Assembly: GCF_001015055.1 (NCBI RefSeq) | Contig: NZ_BBWZ01000003.1 | Span: 52,091 to 116,090 of the forward strand | Source of the DNA: Aneurinibacillus tyrosinisolvens | GTDB taxonomy: Bacteria > Bacillota > Bacilli > Aneurinibacillales > Aneurinibacillaceae | Reading direction: 5' to 3' | DNA length: 64,000 nucleotides | Shown: in pieces, positions 7,104-16,962 of the stretch | Position numbering within the stretch: position 1 is the first letter of the stretch | Layout: every line of letters starts with the position of its first letter | Translations under genes and position numbers: made by a program | The notes under the pieces: model-generated | What the model was told of the DNA's origin: nothing | Seen by the model: only the letters and a program-made list of their open reading frames with translations | Databases searched by the model: none

Positions 7104-9215
7104 ATGACAGAAAATAGAGAAGAAATCGAAGGAATTGGCCATGTTCCCCGCGGCGCGGGCCAGGCGGGAATTCCGCGCGCCGGTATCGCAGCCGATCTTA
7201 CATCGGAACAACTGGTGCATGATGATGAGGCCGACGCCTTCTTCTTTCGCACCCTTGAGAAGAGAAACATCCGATTGAACGGTTCGCAAATTGACGCCGT
7301 TCGCTCCGTTGACGGCCCGGTTTTAATTAATGCGGGCGCGGGGAGCGGCAAGACGACTGTGCTCACGTGCCGAACCGCCTATCTTCTGCTCGTTAAACGG
7401 GTGCCTGCGAAGAATATTGTACTTGTCACGTTTACCCGGCAGGCGGCAAAGCAAATGAAGGACCGGCTTTTAATGATTCCGGGGATAAGCGAAGCGATGG
7501 TCCGGCAGATGATTATCGGAACGTTCCACTCCCTTGCCCGGACGATTTATTTTCATAAACTGGCGGAACCTCCCCGCATTATGAGCGAGAAACAGAAGGA
7601 ATTCCTCATTGGGCAGATTACAAAAGAAATGGCGCTTGGGGAGCAGTACGAACCGGAAACACTGCTTGCCTTGCTTGCCCACCTTAAGAATCATTTGCTT
7701 ATTGCAGGGGAAGAATGGGAAACAGAAGAAGTAGAGGGGCTAAAGGACGATGCCAGGCGTGTACTGCGCAAGTATGAGGCCTATAAACGAGCGAACCATT
7801 TAATCGATTATGAAGATTTAATTACAGGGTGCATTGAAACACTTGAGAAATATCCGGAATACCTCGCTGCCCTGCACCGGCGCATGGGCTACATACTGGT
7901 TGACGAATACCAGGATACAAACCATGCGCAATACCGGATGGTCCACATGCTGTCTTTGGAGTCGAATTTGTGCGTCGTAGGTGACCCGGATCAGGCCATT
8001 TATGGATGGCGCGGAGCGGATCCGTCGATTATTCTCCGGTTCCCGGATGAACACCCGGGCTGCAGCCGGATAACGCTTGATATTAATTATCGTTCACCTT
8101 CCGGGGTGGTTGGACTTGGAAATGAGGTCATTAAGCACAATAAAAACCGTTTTGAAAAGGAACTAAAGGTGCTGGACGGAGAAAAGAAGCTTCCGCTGTA
8201 CTGGAATCCCCGCTCGGTTGAAAGAGAGGCGGAGGACGTTCTCGCACTCATCCGCGAGCTATCGAAGGAGTATGATTACCATAACATTGCCATCCTGTAC
8301 AGAACGCACAGTACCGCGCGGACTCTATACGAAAAGCTTCTCATGAATGACATTCCATTTACGACGCACCGGGACGAGCCTACCTTTTATGAACTGGCTA
8401 CCATCCGGCCGGTCATTGATTTTATGAAGCTATCGGTCGATCCGTACAATGAACAGGCACTTGAAAGCATTCTTCCGTGTCTTTATATCAGTAAAGCGCG
8501 TTACTTAAAGGAAATTCAAATTATAGCGATTCAAAAAGGAGTTTCGTACCTGGATGCCATAGAGTATCTGGATGCGCTCCCTTCCTTTCAAAGACGAAGA
8601 GTGAAAGAACAAATCTCCTGGCTGAAAAGCATTGGCCGTCTCTCCCCGCTGCAGGCGATAAAAGAAATCCGGAACGACGCAGGCGGCGGCTATGATAAGT
8701 TTCTGGGAAGCGAGCAGAACGGAGCCGTAACGTATCACAAAGAGCTTTTGCGGGATGATTTGTATGAGCTCGAAGAAGCAGTAAAGCCGTACAAAACGGT
8801 TCCGGAATTTCTTGCTTATGTACAGAAGATTATTGTCGAGAAAGAAATGCGCCGGCAGAGCAAGCAGCAGGTACAGGATGGGGTTGTTCTACAGACGATC
8901 CACAGCGCCAAAGGCCTGGAATATCCGGTCGTCATCCTCATCGGGGCGATTGACGGGGTCCTGCCGCATAGCATTGCGGTTACGCCAGAAGACAAGCCTG
9001 ATTTCTGGCTTCATAAACCCCAGGATAACAAGCTTGAGGAGGCAATGGAAGAGGAGCGAAGGCTTTGCTATGTAGCGGTGACACGCGCGAAAAAGCAACT
9101 GTATGTCAGTTCGCCGCAATTTTTTCGCGGAAAACCCGTAGCGATCTCGCCGTTTATCCTTGATGCTTTTCGCCCCCAGCCGGAAACGTCGTCCCGTTTG
9201 TCGAATGCCAAATAA
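7104..9215 (+). CDS. UvrD/PcrA-like superfamily 1 DNA helicase
   Basis: 703-residue 3'-5' SF1A helicase. Motifs in order: INAGAGSGKTT (Walker A), FTRQAA (Ia), GTFHSLA, LVDEYQDTN (Walker B), GDPDQAIYGWRGAD (III), INYRSP (IV), TIHSAKGLEYPVVIL (V) and CYVAVTRAKK (VI). It is close in size to PcrA, but lacks PcrA's long C-terminal tail. The whole reads more like the accessory YjcD type of Bacillus than the essential PcrA. Start chosen at ATG 7104 (AGGAG upstream); an ATG at 7074 has no usable ribosome site. It is followed 21 nt later by cvfB, so the two may be cotranscribed. Confidence 0.87.
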   Translation: MTENREEIEGIGHVPRGAGQAGIPRAGIAADLTSEQLVHDDEADAFFFRTLEKRNIRLNGSQIDAVRSVDGPVLINAGAGSGKTTVLTCRTAYLLLVKRVPAKNIVLVTFTRQAAKQMKDRLLMIPGISEAMVRQMIIGTFHSLARTIYFHKLAEPPRIMSEKQKEFLIGQITKEMALGEQYEPETLLALLAHLKNHLLIAGEEWETEEVEGLKDDARRVLRKYEAYKRANHLIDYEDLITGCIETLEKYPEYLAALHRRMGYILVDEYQDTNHAQYRMVHMLSLESNLCVVGDPDQAIYGWRGADPSIILRFPDEHPGCSRITLDINYRSPSGVVGLGNEVIKHNKNRFEKELKVLDGEKKLPLYWNPRSVEREAEDVLALIRELSKEYDYHNIAILYRTHSTARTLYEKLLMNDIPFTTHRDEPTFYELATIRPVIDFMKLSVDPYNEQALESILPCLYISKARYLKEIQIIAIQKGVSYLDAIEYLDALPSFQRRRVKEQISWLKSIGRLSPLQAIKEIRNDAGGGYDKFLGSEQNGAVTYHKELLRDDLYELEEAVKPYKTVPEFLAYVQKIIVEKEMRRQSKQQVQDGVVLQTIHSAKGLEYPVVILIGAIDGVLPHSIAVTPEDKPDFWLHKPQDNKLEEAMEEERRLCYVAVTRAKKQLYVSSPQFFRGKPVAISPFILDAFRPQPETSSRLSNAK

Positions 9216-9236
9216 ATACGTAGGAGGAAGGGCAGG

Positions 9237-10097
9237 ATGAGCCTAGAAGCAGGCACGAAAGTGCAGATGAAAGTAGAACGGAAAGCACCGTTCGGTTATT
9301 TTTTATCGAGTGGAGACACGGATGTGCTCCTCCACGAGAGCGATACAGAAGGGGAAGTGGAAATCGGTGATACAATTGATGTGTACTTGTATCACGATCA
9401 CCAGGACCGGTTAGCCGCAACCCAGCATACGCCGCATGTACTGCTCGGTGAGTTTTCCTGGCTTGAAGTTGTCGACATCCACCCGAGAATGGGGGCTTTC
9501 TTAAACAACGGAATGCGCAAAGATCTTCTTTTGCCGGCAGATCAGCTTCCCGAAATAAAAGACAAGTGGCCGCGCGCCGGGGACCGGGTATACGTCCAGC
9601 TCGAACACGATAAGCAGGGCCGCATGCTTGCCGTGCTGGGGAAAGAGGAGGATTTCGAGGAGATCACCCACCCTGCACCTGCTGACCTGTTTAATCAGGA
9701 TGTCACGGGATATGTATATAAAATTATAAAAATCGGCGCTTTTTTGCTGACGGAAGGGCAGCACCTCGGCTTTCTCCACAAAGACGAAACGACGGAACCG
9801 CTTCGCGTGGGCCAGAAGGTAACTGCACGTGTTTCGCGGGTCCGGGAAGACGGGCGAATAAATCTGACGATGAAGCAGCGCAAGGAAGTGAGCTACAGCC
9901 AGGATGCGGAAACGATTTACGTGTACTTGCAAAACCGAAACGGACGGATGCCTTATACGGATAAAACAGAGCCGGATATTATTAAGCAGAAATTCGGGAT
10001 TAGCAAGGCCGCATTTAAGCGGGCGCTCGGAAAGCTGATGAAAGAGAAAAAAGTATACCAGGAAGATGGCTGGACGATTATTACTGAGAATAAATAA
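9237..10097 (+). CDS. cvfB: CvfB-type RNA-binding protein (S1 domains plus winged helix)
   Basis: 286 residues matching CvfB/YitL: three S1-like OB folds (about 1-60, 70-135, 150-215) and a C-terminal winged-helix (about 225-285, DIIKQKFGISKAAFKRALGKLMKEKKVYQEDGWTII). CvfB homologues bind RNA and affect virulence or stress gene expression in staphylococci; the exact role here is unknown. Start ATG 9237 after AGGAGG (9222-9227). It lies 21 nt after the helicase gene and ends in a strong terminator. Confidence 0.87.
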   Translation: MSLEAGTKVQMKVERKAPFGYFLSSGDTDVLLHESDTEGEVEIGDTIDVYLYHDHQDRLAATQHTPHVLLGEFSWLEVVDIHPRMGAFLNNGMRKDLLLPADQLPEIKDKWPRAGDRVYVQLEHDKQGRMLAVLGKEEDFEEITHPAPADLFNQDVTGYVYKIIKIGAFLLTEGQHLGFLHKDETTEPLRVGQKVTARVSRVREDGRINLTMKQRKEVSYSQDAETIYVYLQNRNGRMPYTDKTEPDIIKQKFGISKAAFKRALGKLMKEKKVYQEDGWTIITENK

Positions 10098-10102
10098 AAG
10101 AG

Positions 10103-10148
10103 AAGCACCCATCTGCACAGTTCAAGTGTGCAGATGGGTGCTTTTTTT
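10103..10148 (+). terminator. Strong rho-independent terminator
   Basis: Sixteen-base arms (AAGCACCCATCTGCAC / GTGCAGATGGGTGCTT) around a short loop and a run of seven Ts, just after cvfB. Confidence 0.95.
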
Positions 10149-10277
10149 AATACTTTTTTGTAAGATAACAATATTTTTATGTTTGAAATACGACATAAAA
10201 GGGTAAAAAGCTACGAACGATATAGTGTGTAAAAGAAAGGGCGGTAAAATACATAGTACGGCAGAGGAGGAGAAACC

Positions 10278-10523
10278 TTGGCTCATAACGGTTATAACAA
10301 GATGAGGAAGTGGGAACGCCTGTCCAATCTTCAAACGCGGGTCCAACAAATGGAAGCGCTTCCCGGAGCGGAGAAAAGCGCGTCAGAGAAAACGATGCTT
10401 GACCTTTTACGGGAAGGGGAAACGGTTGACGTCCATTCTATCCATGTCGGTGTTTCCTGGAAACAGGCAGATGAATTGAACCGGGAGATTGTGCGTCTGT
10501 CAGCTTATGATGTATATAAATAA
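10278..10523 (+). CDS. Small hypothetical protein, helical, about 81 aa
   Basis: TTG start at 10278 with AGAGGAGG seven nt upstream; own terminator downstream, so it is a single-gene unit. The product is charged and probably helical (QTRVQQMEALPGAEKSASEKTMLDLLREGETVDV...). No signal peptide or membrane segment. I do not recognise a family. The clean ribosome site, the length and the flanking terminators make it a real gene with reasonable confidence. Confidence 0.7.
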   Translation: MAHNGYNKMRKWERLSNLQTRVQQMEALPGAEKSASEKTMLDLLREGETVDVHSIHVGVSWKQADELNREIVRLSAYDVYK

Positions 10524-10527
10524 AGGA

Positions 10528-10559
10528 AGCCTGCGTAGAAACATGCGCAGGCTTTTTTT
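10528..10559 (+). terminator. Rho-independent terminator
   Basis: AGCCTGCG / CGCAGGCT stem followed by seven Ts, four nt after the preceding stop. Confidence 0.9.
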
Positions 10560-10657
10560 GTTGAGAAAGTGTATGTTTTTCTTATGGTTCAACAAAGGAA
10601 AAGCTGGGTAAATAGGGAGGGAAAACGTAGAAATTGAAGCAGAAGGGATAGATGAAC

Positions 10658-10846
10658 ATGATTCATGGGCGTTTACTTTACTTCAATAAACATTCCGTCG
10701 TCCCGCAGGAAGAGCGGTACGATAACTCCATGCAGCCAGGGGAAGTGATTACTTATACACTTTCTGAAAAAGAACTGGCTAAATACAGGCAGCTTCCGCC
10801 TGTCTCCGGTAAAAAAGCAATTTCTCTCCCTTACCGCAGAAAATAA
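10658..10846 (+). CDS. Small hypothetical protein, 62 aa
   Basis: Begins MIHGRLLYFNKHSVVPQEER and ends in basic LPYRRK. ATG 10658 sits 10 nt after GAAGGG; an in-frame ATG 6 nt earlier is too close to that site. A bidirectional terminator follows. No recognised domain, signal peptide or membrane segment. Confidence 0.6.
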   Translation: MIHGRLLYFNKHSVVPQEERYDNSMQPGEVITYTLSEKELAKYRQLPPVSGKKAISLPYRRK

Positions 10847-10860
10847 CGACTAATAAATAA

Positions 10861-10898
10861 AAAAGCCCTCTCTTCCAAGTTGGAAAACGAGGGCTTTT
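10861..10898. terminator. Bidirectional terminator
   Basis: AAAAGCCCTC / GAGGGCTTTT arms with A-run before and T-run after. It lies between the plus-strand 62-aa gene and the minus-strand membrane gene that ends at 10926. Confidence 0.85.
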
Positions 10899-10925
10899 GT
10901 CATGCGATTCTGGATGAATTACGTT

Positions 10926-11123
10926 TTAATGCGAGCCGGAAAACAGCATTGGCTCAAGAAGATACAAAACAACGGTTGCAGCTGCCAGCGCGGTGCCCCA
11001 GGCAGTTAGCTTCATGTCTCGCTTGTTTCCTTTATTCGGTTGGGGCAGCAGCCCGAGGATGATGAGAATAAAAGACATGAGAGCAGCAACCGACAGAAAT
11101 AAAAACAGGGTAGTTCCCGACAT
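10926..11123 (-). CDS. Small two-helix membrane protein
   Basis: 65 residues with two hydrophobic segments (about 4-26, LFLFLSVAALMSFILIILGLL, and about 41-58) joined by a polar loop PNKGNKRDMK. The ribosome site AAAGGGG lies 8 nt before the ATG. It is divergent from the fad operon. No family recognised; probably a small inner-membrane protein. Confidence 0.65.
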   Translation of the reverse strand: MSGTTLFLFLSVAALMSFILIILGLLPQPNKGNKRDMKLTAWGTALAAATVVLYLLEPMLFSGSH

Positions 11124-11431
11124 AGTAAAAACCCCTTTCGCCCTAGTGATAACTAATTATATTAAATATACCTATGGAAGAGTATGGATGTCAAAAAAGT
11201 TGTATGCTTTTTTTTCAAAAAATAGTGGAAATTTTTTTATGCATATACTAAAATAAATATCAGAACATTTCATATTCATTTTATTTTTTTTATTTAATAT
11301 GAATGAGCATTCATTCAAGTGTGATTCGTTAGCGATCCATACAGAGCTTACATAAAAAAATATTCTTTCGCATCTCGCTCTATGATTGAATTTCTCGTTC
11401 ATAAAATATAGGAAAATAAGGAGGTTGCATG
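11124..11431. other. 308-bp intergenic region upstream of fadN
   Basis: AT-rich gap between the small reverse-strand membrane gene and the fad operon. It holds the FadR-type operator at 11300-11317 and the fadN ribosome site (AAGGAGG, 11418-11424). I see no further gene or convincing hairpin. Confidence 0.6.
11300..11317 (+). promoter_or_regulatory. FadR-type operator upstream of fadN
   Basis: TGAATGAGCATTCATTCA has the inverted half-sites TGAATGA and TCATTCA of the Bacillus FadR (TetR family) box. It sits about 115 bp before the fadN start in the fad promoter region. In Bacillus, FadR represses beta-oxidation genes until long-chain acyl-CoA releases it; the same logic is inferred here. Confidence 0.8.
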
Positions 11432-13840
11432 ATGGAGAGGAGTATTCAGAAAGCAGCTGTATTAGGCTCCGGAGTTATGGGAGCCGCTATTGCGGCCCAC
11501 CTCGCGAACGCAGGCATTCAGACGTATTTGTTCGATATCGTTCCGAATGCCCTAACAGAGCAGGAAGAAAAGAAAGGGCTTACACTTGAACATCCGGCGG
11601 TACGCAGCCGTATTGCTGTAGAAGCAAAAGCCCGCCTTTTAAAAACAAAACCAAACCCGCTTTTTTCCAAAAAGAATGCTGACTTCATCATTCCGGGAAA
11701 TCTTGAGGATGATTTATCCAGGCTAAAAGAAGTGGACTGGATTGTTGAAGCGATCGTAGAAAACCTGGAAATTAAGAAGCAGCTATGGGCGAAAGTAGAA
11801 CAGAACTGGACGGAAGGCACAATTGTAAGCTCAAATACGTCGGGCGTTTCCATTAATAAAATGGTGGAGGACAGAGGCGAAGCGTTCCGCAAACATTTCC
11901 TTGGGACACACTTCTTTAACCCTCCGCGCTACATGAAGTTACTGGAGATTATCCCTGGAAATGATACGGACAAAAATGTTATCGCTTCCATAAAAGAGTT
12001 TGGCGAGAGAAAGCTTGGCAAAGGCGTTGTTCTTGCCAAGGATACGCCAAATTTCATTGCCAACCGCATCGGCACGTACGGCTTAATGGTTACGCTTGAC
12101 GAAATGGTAAAAGGCGGCTGGACGACGGAAGAAGTAGACGCGATGACAGGTACTGTCATTGGCCGTCCGAAAAGCGCTACGTTCCGTACACTCGATATGG
12201 TTGGATTAGACACCTTCGTGCATGTGGCTGGAAACGTGTACGAGTCTGTTGAAGAATCCGAAGAGAAATCAACGTTTGCGATTCCGAATATGCTCAAGAA
12301 AATGGTAGAGAACCGCTGGCTGGGAGACAAAACGGGTCAGGGTTTCTATCAGAAGAAGAAAACAGCTGCAGGCAGAGAAATCCAGGCGCTTGATTATAAT
12401 GAATTCACTTATGTTCCGCTGCAGAAAGTAAAGCTGGCGGCGGTCGAGCAGGCGAAAGCGGCGGGTGGCCTTAAGAAAAGGCTGCAGGCGTTAGCGTACA
12501 GCCCGACAAAGGAAGGCCAGTTCACCTGGAATGTGATAAAGAAAGTATTGATTTATTCAGCAAACAAAATTCCGGAGATTGCAGACGATGTAGTAAACGT
12601 CGACCGTGCGATGAAATGGGGCTTCAACTGGGAGCTTGGCCCGTTCGAAACGTGGGATGCGCTCGGTGTTGCCAAATCGGTTGAAAGAATGAAGCAGGAG
12701 GGAGACACCGTTCCGCAGTGGGTTGAAGATATGCTCGCCTCCGGAAAGACATCATTCTACGAACAGAACAATGGGATTACGTATTTCCACGCGTTAACAG
12801 GAGAGCGGCAGGAGGAAGAAACAGCCCGCCAGGTGTTGAAGCTGAAAACATTCAAGGAGCAAGGAAAAACGATCATTTCCAATTCCGGTGCCAGCCTCAT
12901 TGATATCGGCGACGGAGTAGCCTGTCTGGAGTTCCACTCACCGAACAACGCAATTGGATTCGATATTGTAGACATGCTGTTTAAATCGCTTGAGGAAGTC
13001 GAAAAAAATTATCGCGGACTCGTCATTGGCAACGATGCGAAGAACTTCTGCGTTGGTGCGAACCTTATGATGATTCTTATGGAAGCACAGGATGACAACT
13101 GGGATGATATTAACTATCTCGTTAGTCGCTTCCAGCAGGCCTCCCTTGCTTTGAAATATTCGAAAAAGCCGGTTGTATCTGCACCGTTTGGCATGACGCT
13201 GGGCGGAGGTGCGGAAGTGTGCCTGCCTACAGCGAAAATTCAAGCGGCGGCGGAAACCTACATGGGCCTTGTCGAAGTTGGCGTCGGCGTTATCCCGGGT
13301 GGCGGCGGAACAAAAGAAGTCCTTCTGCGGGCCACCCAGGCAGCGGATGCTGTTGACCCGAAAGCGGATTTGCAGCCGTTCGTTAATAAGGCGTTTGAAG
13401 CGATTGCGATGGCAAAGGTGTCAACAAGCGGGGAAGAAGCCCGTGACCTCGGATACCTCCGGAGCGGTGACGCCATTTCTATGAATCGCGACCACCTTCT
13501 GTATGATGCGAAGCAGTCCGTCCTTGCGCTTGATATGGCCGGGTATGTACCACCGCCAAGGCAGGCGAAAGTCCGCGTCGTCGGTGCGGATGGAAAAGCG
13601 GTGCTGAAGCTTGGGGTGTATTCGATGAGACAGAGCGGATTTATCAGCGACCATGATCTTAAAATTGCAGGAAAACTCGCGCACGTACTCACAGGTGGGG
13701 ATGTAACGCGAAACACATATGTAACGGAGCAATATCTCCTTGATTTGGAAAGGGAAGTCTTCCTAAGCTTATGCGGGGAACCAAAGAGCCAGGAAAGAAT
13801 GCACCACATGCTGACCAAAGGAAAGCCATTACGCAATTAG
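11432..13840 (+). CDS. fadN: 3-hydroxyacyl-CoA dehydrogenase / enoyl-CoA hydratase (FadN)
   Basis: 802-residue bifunctional beta-oxidation enzyme. N-terminal NAD-binding Rossmann fold KAAVLGSGVMGAAIAAHLANAG, then the 3-hydroxyacyl-CoA dehydrogenase domain (SSNTSG, HFFNPPRYMKLLE, DTPNFIANRIG), and a C-terminal crotonase domain (about 485-680: NDAKNFCVGANL and GLVEVGVGVIPGGGGTKE). This order, dehydrogenase first, is that of Bacillus FadN, unlike E. coli FadB. ATG 11432 gives 7-nt spacing from AAGGAGG; ATG 11429 gives 4. First gene of fadN-fadA-fadE. Confidence 0.95.
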   Translation: MERSIQKAAVLGSGVMGAAIAAHLANAGIQTYLFDIVPNALTEQEEKKGLTLEHPAVRSRIAVEAKARLLKTKPNPLFSKKNADFIIPGNLEDDLSRLKEVDWIVEAIVENLEIKKQLWAKVEQNWTEGTIVSSNTSGVSINKMVEDRGEAFRKHFLGTHFFNPPRYMKLLEIIPGNDTDKNVIASIKEFGERKLGKGVVLAKDTPNFIANRIGTYGLMVTLDEMVKGGWTTEEVDAMTGTVIGRPKSATFRTLDMVGLDTFVHVAGNVYESVEESEEKSTFAIPNMLKKMVENRWLGDKTGQGFYQKKKTAAGREIQALDYNEFTYVPLQKVKLAAVEQAKAAGGLKKRLQALAYSPTKEGQFTWNVIKKVLIYSANKIPEIADDVVNVDRAMKWGFNWELGPFETWDALGVAKSVERMKQEGDTVPQWVEDMLASGKTSFYEQNNGITYFHALTGERQEEETARQVLKLKTFKEQGKTIISNSGASLIDIGDGVACLEFHSPNNAIGFDIVDMLFKSLEEVEKNYRGLVIGNDAKNFCVGANLMMILMEAQDDNWDDINYLVSRFQQASLALKYSKKPVVSAPFGMTLGGGAEVCLPTAKIQAAAETYMGLVEVGVGVIPGGGGTKEVLLRATQAADAVDPKADLQPFVNKAFEAIAMAKVSTSGEEARDLGYLRSGDAISMNRDHLLYDAKQSVLALDMAGYVPPPRQAKVRVVGADGKAVLKLGVYSMRQSGFISDHDLKIAGKLAHVLTGGDVTRNTYVTEQYLLDLEREVFLSLCGEPKSQERMHHMLTKGKPLRN

Positions 13841-13855
13841 GAGGGAGAGAACGAG

Positions 13856-15037
13856 ATGAGAGAAGCGGTCATTGTATCAGCTGTGCGAACAGCTGTAGGG
13901 AAAGCGCCGAAAGGAATATTGAAAAATACAAGGCCTGAGGATCTGGGTGCGGCAGTAGTAAAAGAAGCTCTAAACCGTGCGCCCGGTCTCACGCCGGAAA
14001 TGATTGAAGATGTAGTCATCGGCTGTGCCATGCCGGAAGGGGAGCAGGGCCTTAACGTTGCCCGGATTATTGCTATACATGCAGGGCTTCCTACAACGGT
14101 TCCGGGATTCACCATCAACCGGTTCTGCTCTTCCGGCCTGCAGTCGATTGCGATTGCAGCGGAGAAAATTATGTGCGGGTTTGCCGACGTTGTCATCGCA
14201 GGCGGTGTGGAAAGCATGAGCTATGTGCCGATGACCGGATACAAACCGGCTCCGCACCCGGATATTGTTGAGAATTATCCGGAGATTTATATTAGCATGG
14301 GGCATACGGCGGAAAATGTCGCCGAACGATTCAATGTGTCACGCGAAGATCAGGATAGCTTTGCTGTAGCGAGTCATCAGAAAGCGGCTCGCGCCATCCA
14401 GGAAGGCAAATTTAAGGAAGAAATTGTTCCGATTGCGGTCAAAGAAAAATACCTGGACGGCAAAGGGCGGCTGCAGGAAAAAGAGTTTATTTTTGATACC
14501 GATGAAGGGGTACGCCCGGAAACAACGGTAGAAGTGCTCGGCAAGCTGAAATCCCCGTTCCGCGTTGGCGGCAAGGTAACAGCAGGTAACGCATCCCAGA
14601 CGAGTGATGGGGCGGCAGCTGTCGTTGTGATGTCAAGGGAAAAAGCAGAAGAGCTTGGCCTCAAGCCGCTTGCGATTTTCCGCTCCTTCACTGTCGGTGG
14701 CGTAGACCCTGATATTATGGGTGTCGGCCCGATCGTCGCGATTCCAAAAGCGCTCAAGCTTGCCGGTATTACACAGGATCAGGTTGATTTGTTTGAAATT
14801 AACGAAGCGTTCGCTTCCCAGGCTATCCAGGTAACACGCGAGCTTGGCATCAACATGGAGAAAGTCAATGTTAATGGGGGGGCGATTGCGCTCGGACATC
14901 CGCTTGGCTGTTCAGGCACGAAACTGACGGTATCGATTATCCATGAAGCAGCACGCCGCAAAGCTAAGTATGGCGTTGTGTCGATGTGTATCGGCGGCGG
15001 CATGGGGGCAGCCGGAGTATTTGAATTCGTTCACTAA
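13856..15037 (+). CDS. fadA: Acetyl-CoA acyltransferase (3-ketoacyl-CoA thiolase, FadA)
   Basis: 393-residue thiolase that cleaves 3-ketoacyl-CoA to acetyl-CoA and a shortened acyl-CoA. Catalytic residues are visible: Cys91 in NRFCSSGLQ, His348 in [10 protein letters not shown] and Cys378 in [11 protein letters not shown]. It starts 15 nt after fadN with GGGAGAGA as ribosome site and is the middle gene of the fad operon. Confidence 0.95.
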   Translation: MREAVIVSAVRTAVGKAPKGILKNTRPEDLGAAVVKEALNRAPGLTPEMIEDVVIGCAMPEGEQGLNVARIIAIHAGLPTTVPGFTINRFCSSGLQSIAIAAEKIMCGFADVVIAGGVESMSYVPMTGYKPAPHPDIVENYPEIYISMGHTAENVAERFNVSREDQDSFAVASHQKAARAIQEGKFKEEIVPIAVKEKYLDGKGRLQEKEFIFDTDEGVRPETTVEVLGKLKSPFRVGGKVTAGNASQTSDGAAAVVVMSREKAEELGLKPLAIFRSFTVGGVDPDIMGVGPIVAIPKALKLAGITQDQVDLFEINEAFASQAIQVTRELGINMEKVNVNGGAIALGHPLGCSGTKLTVSIIHEAARRKAKYGVVSMCIGGGMGAAGVFEFVH

Positions 15038-15077
15038 GATTTCTATCTTTTTTAATAAATATAAGGAGGAAACAAGA

Positions 15078-16874
15078 ATGAGCGTACAGAAAACAATGCC
15101 AAAAGGCGGACAATTTTTATTGGAAGAGACAGACGTAGATGCTGTATTCACCCCGGAGGATTTCAATGAAGAACAGCAAATGATTGCGAAAATGACAAAG
15201 GATTTCATTGAAGGGGAAGTCGCTCCCCACCATGAAGAAATTGAGAAGCTCGACTATGAGCTTACCGTAAAACTTCTTCGTCAGGCCGGTGAACTTGGCT
15301 TGTTGAGCGCCGACGTTCCGGAAGCGTTTGGCGGAGCAGCCCTTGATAAAATCAGTTCCAGCCTGATTGGGGAAAACATGGTTCGCGGCGGTTCATTCTC
15401 GCTCAGCCATGGGGCTCACGTTGGTATCGGAACCCTTCCGATTGTGTACTTCGGTACAAAGGAGCAAAAAGAAAAGTATTTACCGCTCCTGGCTACAGGG
15501 GAAAAGCTTGCGGCTTACTGCTTAACCGAGCCTTCCTCCGGTTCGGATGCTATGGGGGCAAAAACGACGGCCATTCTGAACGCGGAAGGCACCCACTACG
15601 TATTAAACGGAACCAAACAATTTATTACAAACGCAGGCTTTGCGGATATCTTTATTGTATATGCACAAATCGACGGAGATAAGTTCAGCGCCTTCATCGT
15701 TGAGAAGGAGCTCTCCGGCGTTAGCACAGGTCCGGAAGAGAAGAAAATGGGCATTAAAGGTTCTTCTACCCGCCCGCTTATCCTTGAAGACGTTCATGTT
15801 CCGGCAGAAAACCTGCTTGGCGAAATCGGCAAAGGCCACCAAATCGCTTTCAATATTTTAAACATCGGCCGCTACAAATTAGGGGTAGGTACAATCGGCG
15901 CTTCCAAGTGGGCGATTGAACTGGCAACCAAATATGCAAAAGAACGTAAACAGTTCAAAACGCCAATCGCCAGCTTCCCGCTCATTCGAAACAAAATTGC
16001 CGACATGGCGATTCGCACGTACGTAAATGAAGCGTTAACCTATCGTACAGGAGCATATCTGGATGCCGCGGTAGAACATTTAAACCTTGATGATTATGCG
16101 GGGCCAGAAGCTGCCAGGGTAATCGAAGAGCACGCTATCGAATACTCGATTGTAAAAGTGTTTGCTTCTGAAGCACTCGATTTTGTAGCGGACGAAGGAG
16201 TGCAAATTCATGGTGGATACGGTTATATTGCTGAATATCCGGTCGAGCAAATTTATCGTGATTCCCGCATTAACCGTATTTTTGAAGGAACAAATGAAAT
16301 CAACCGCCTGTTAATTCCGGGTACACTGCTGAAGCGTGCAATGAAGGGACGCCTCCCGCTGATGGAGAAACTTCAGACGCTGCAGAAGGAATTGACCGGT
16401 TACATGCCTCCGATGGATTTGACAGAATCTACAGAAGTGCTTGAAACGGAGAGCAAAATGCTGGAGGCTGCGAAGAAAGCATTCCTGATGGTAGGTGGCA
16501 CGGCTGTACAGAAATACATGAATAAAATCGAGCAAGAGCAGGAAATTCTAGAGAACCTCTCGAACATTATCATTGCTGTTTATGCAATGGAATCCGCGCT
16601 GCTTCGCGCTAAGAAAACAGCCTCCCGCAAAGGGGAAGCCGTTGCACAGCAGCAGATTGATATGACACGCGCTTACTTCCATGACGTGTGGTCAGACATT
16701 GAGAAATGGGCAAAAGAAGCGCTTGCTGCCACGAGTGAAGGCGACATGCTGCGCACACAGCTTTCCATCCTGAAGAAGCTGCTCCGCGTGAATCCGGTAA
16801 ATACGATTGCGCTAAAACGCGAAATCGCAACCCGTATCATCGATGCGGAACAATACGTTGTAACTTCTAAATAA
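15078..16874 (+). CDS. fadE: Acyl-CoA dehydrogenase (FadE)
   Basis: 598-residue FAD enzyme catalysing the first oxidation of beta-oxidation. The acyl-CoA dehydrogenase core covers about 30-430: YCLTEPSSGSDA (FAD/substrate contact), FITNAGFAD, KKMGIKGSSTRPL, and RINRIFEGTNEINR carrying the usual active-site region. The extra C-terminal 170 residues are helical, as in Bacillus FadE-like enzymes. ATG 15078 is set by AAGGAGGA; longer in-frame extensions lie inside fadA and are rejected. Ends in a terminator. Confidence 0.95.
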   Translation: MSVQKTMPKGGQFLLEETDVDAVFTPEDFNEEQQMIAKMTKDFIEGEVAPHHEEIEKLDYELTVKLLRQAGELGLLSADVPEAFGGAALDKISSSLIGENMVRGGSFSLSHGAHVGIGTLPIVYFGTKEQKEKYLPLLATGEKLAAYCLTEPSSGSDAMGAKTTAILNAEGTHYVLNGTKQFITNAGFADIFIVYAQIDGDKFSAFIVEKELSGVSTGPEEKKMGIKGSSTRPLILEDVHVPAENLLGEIGKGHQIAFNILNIGRYKLGVGTIGASKWAIELATKYAKERKQFKTPIASFPLIRNKIADMAIRTYVNEALTYRTGAYLDAAVEHLNLDDYAGPEAARVIEEHAIEYSIVKVFASEALDFVADEGVQIHGGYGYIAEYPVEQIYRDSRINRIFEGTNEINRLLIPGTLLKRAMKGRLPLMEKLQTLQKELTGYMPPMDLTESTEVLETESKMLEAAKKAFLMVGGTAVQKYMNKIEQEQEILENLSNIIIAVYAMESALLRAKKTASRKGEAVAQQQIDMTRAYFHDVWSDIEKWAKEALAATSEGDMLRTQLSILKKLLRVNPVNTIALKREIATRIIDAEQYVVTSK

Positions 16875-16879
16875 CAATC

Positions 16880-16926
16880 AGGAGCGGACAGGCGAACCGT
16901 GTAACGCCAGTCCGCTTCTCCTTTTG
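16880..16926 (+). terminator. Terminator of the fad operon
   Basis: AGGAGCGGAC pairs with GTCCGCTTCTCC around a long loop, followed by TTTT. It separates fadNAE from the ligase gene. Confidence 0.75.
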
Positions 16927-16962
16927 TCATCGGTTCAAATTTTACAGGAAAAGGGTGGTAAG

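Noticed and set aside
9501..10118. 205-codon reverse frame opposite cvfB
   Set aside because: Antisense shadow; its start lies in the cvfB terminator.
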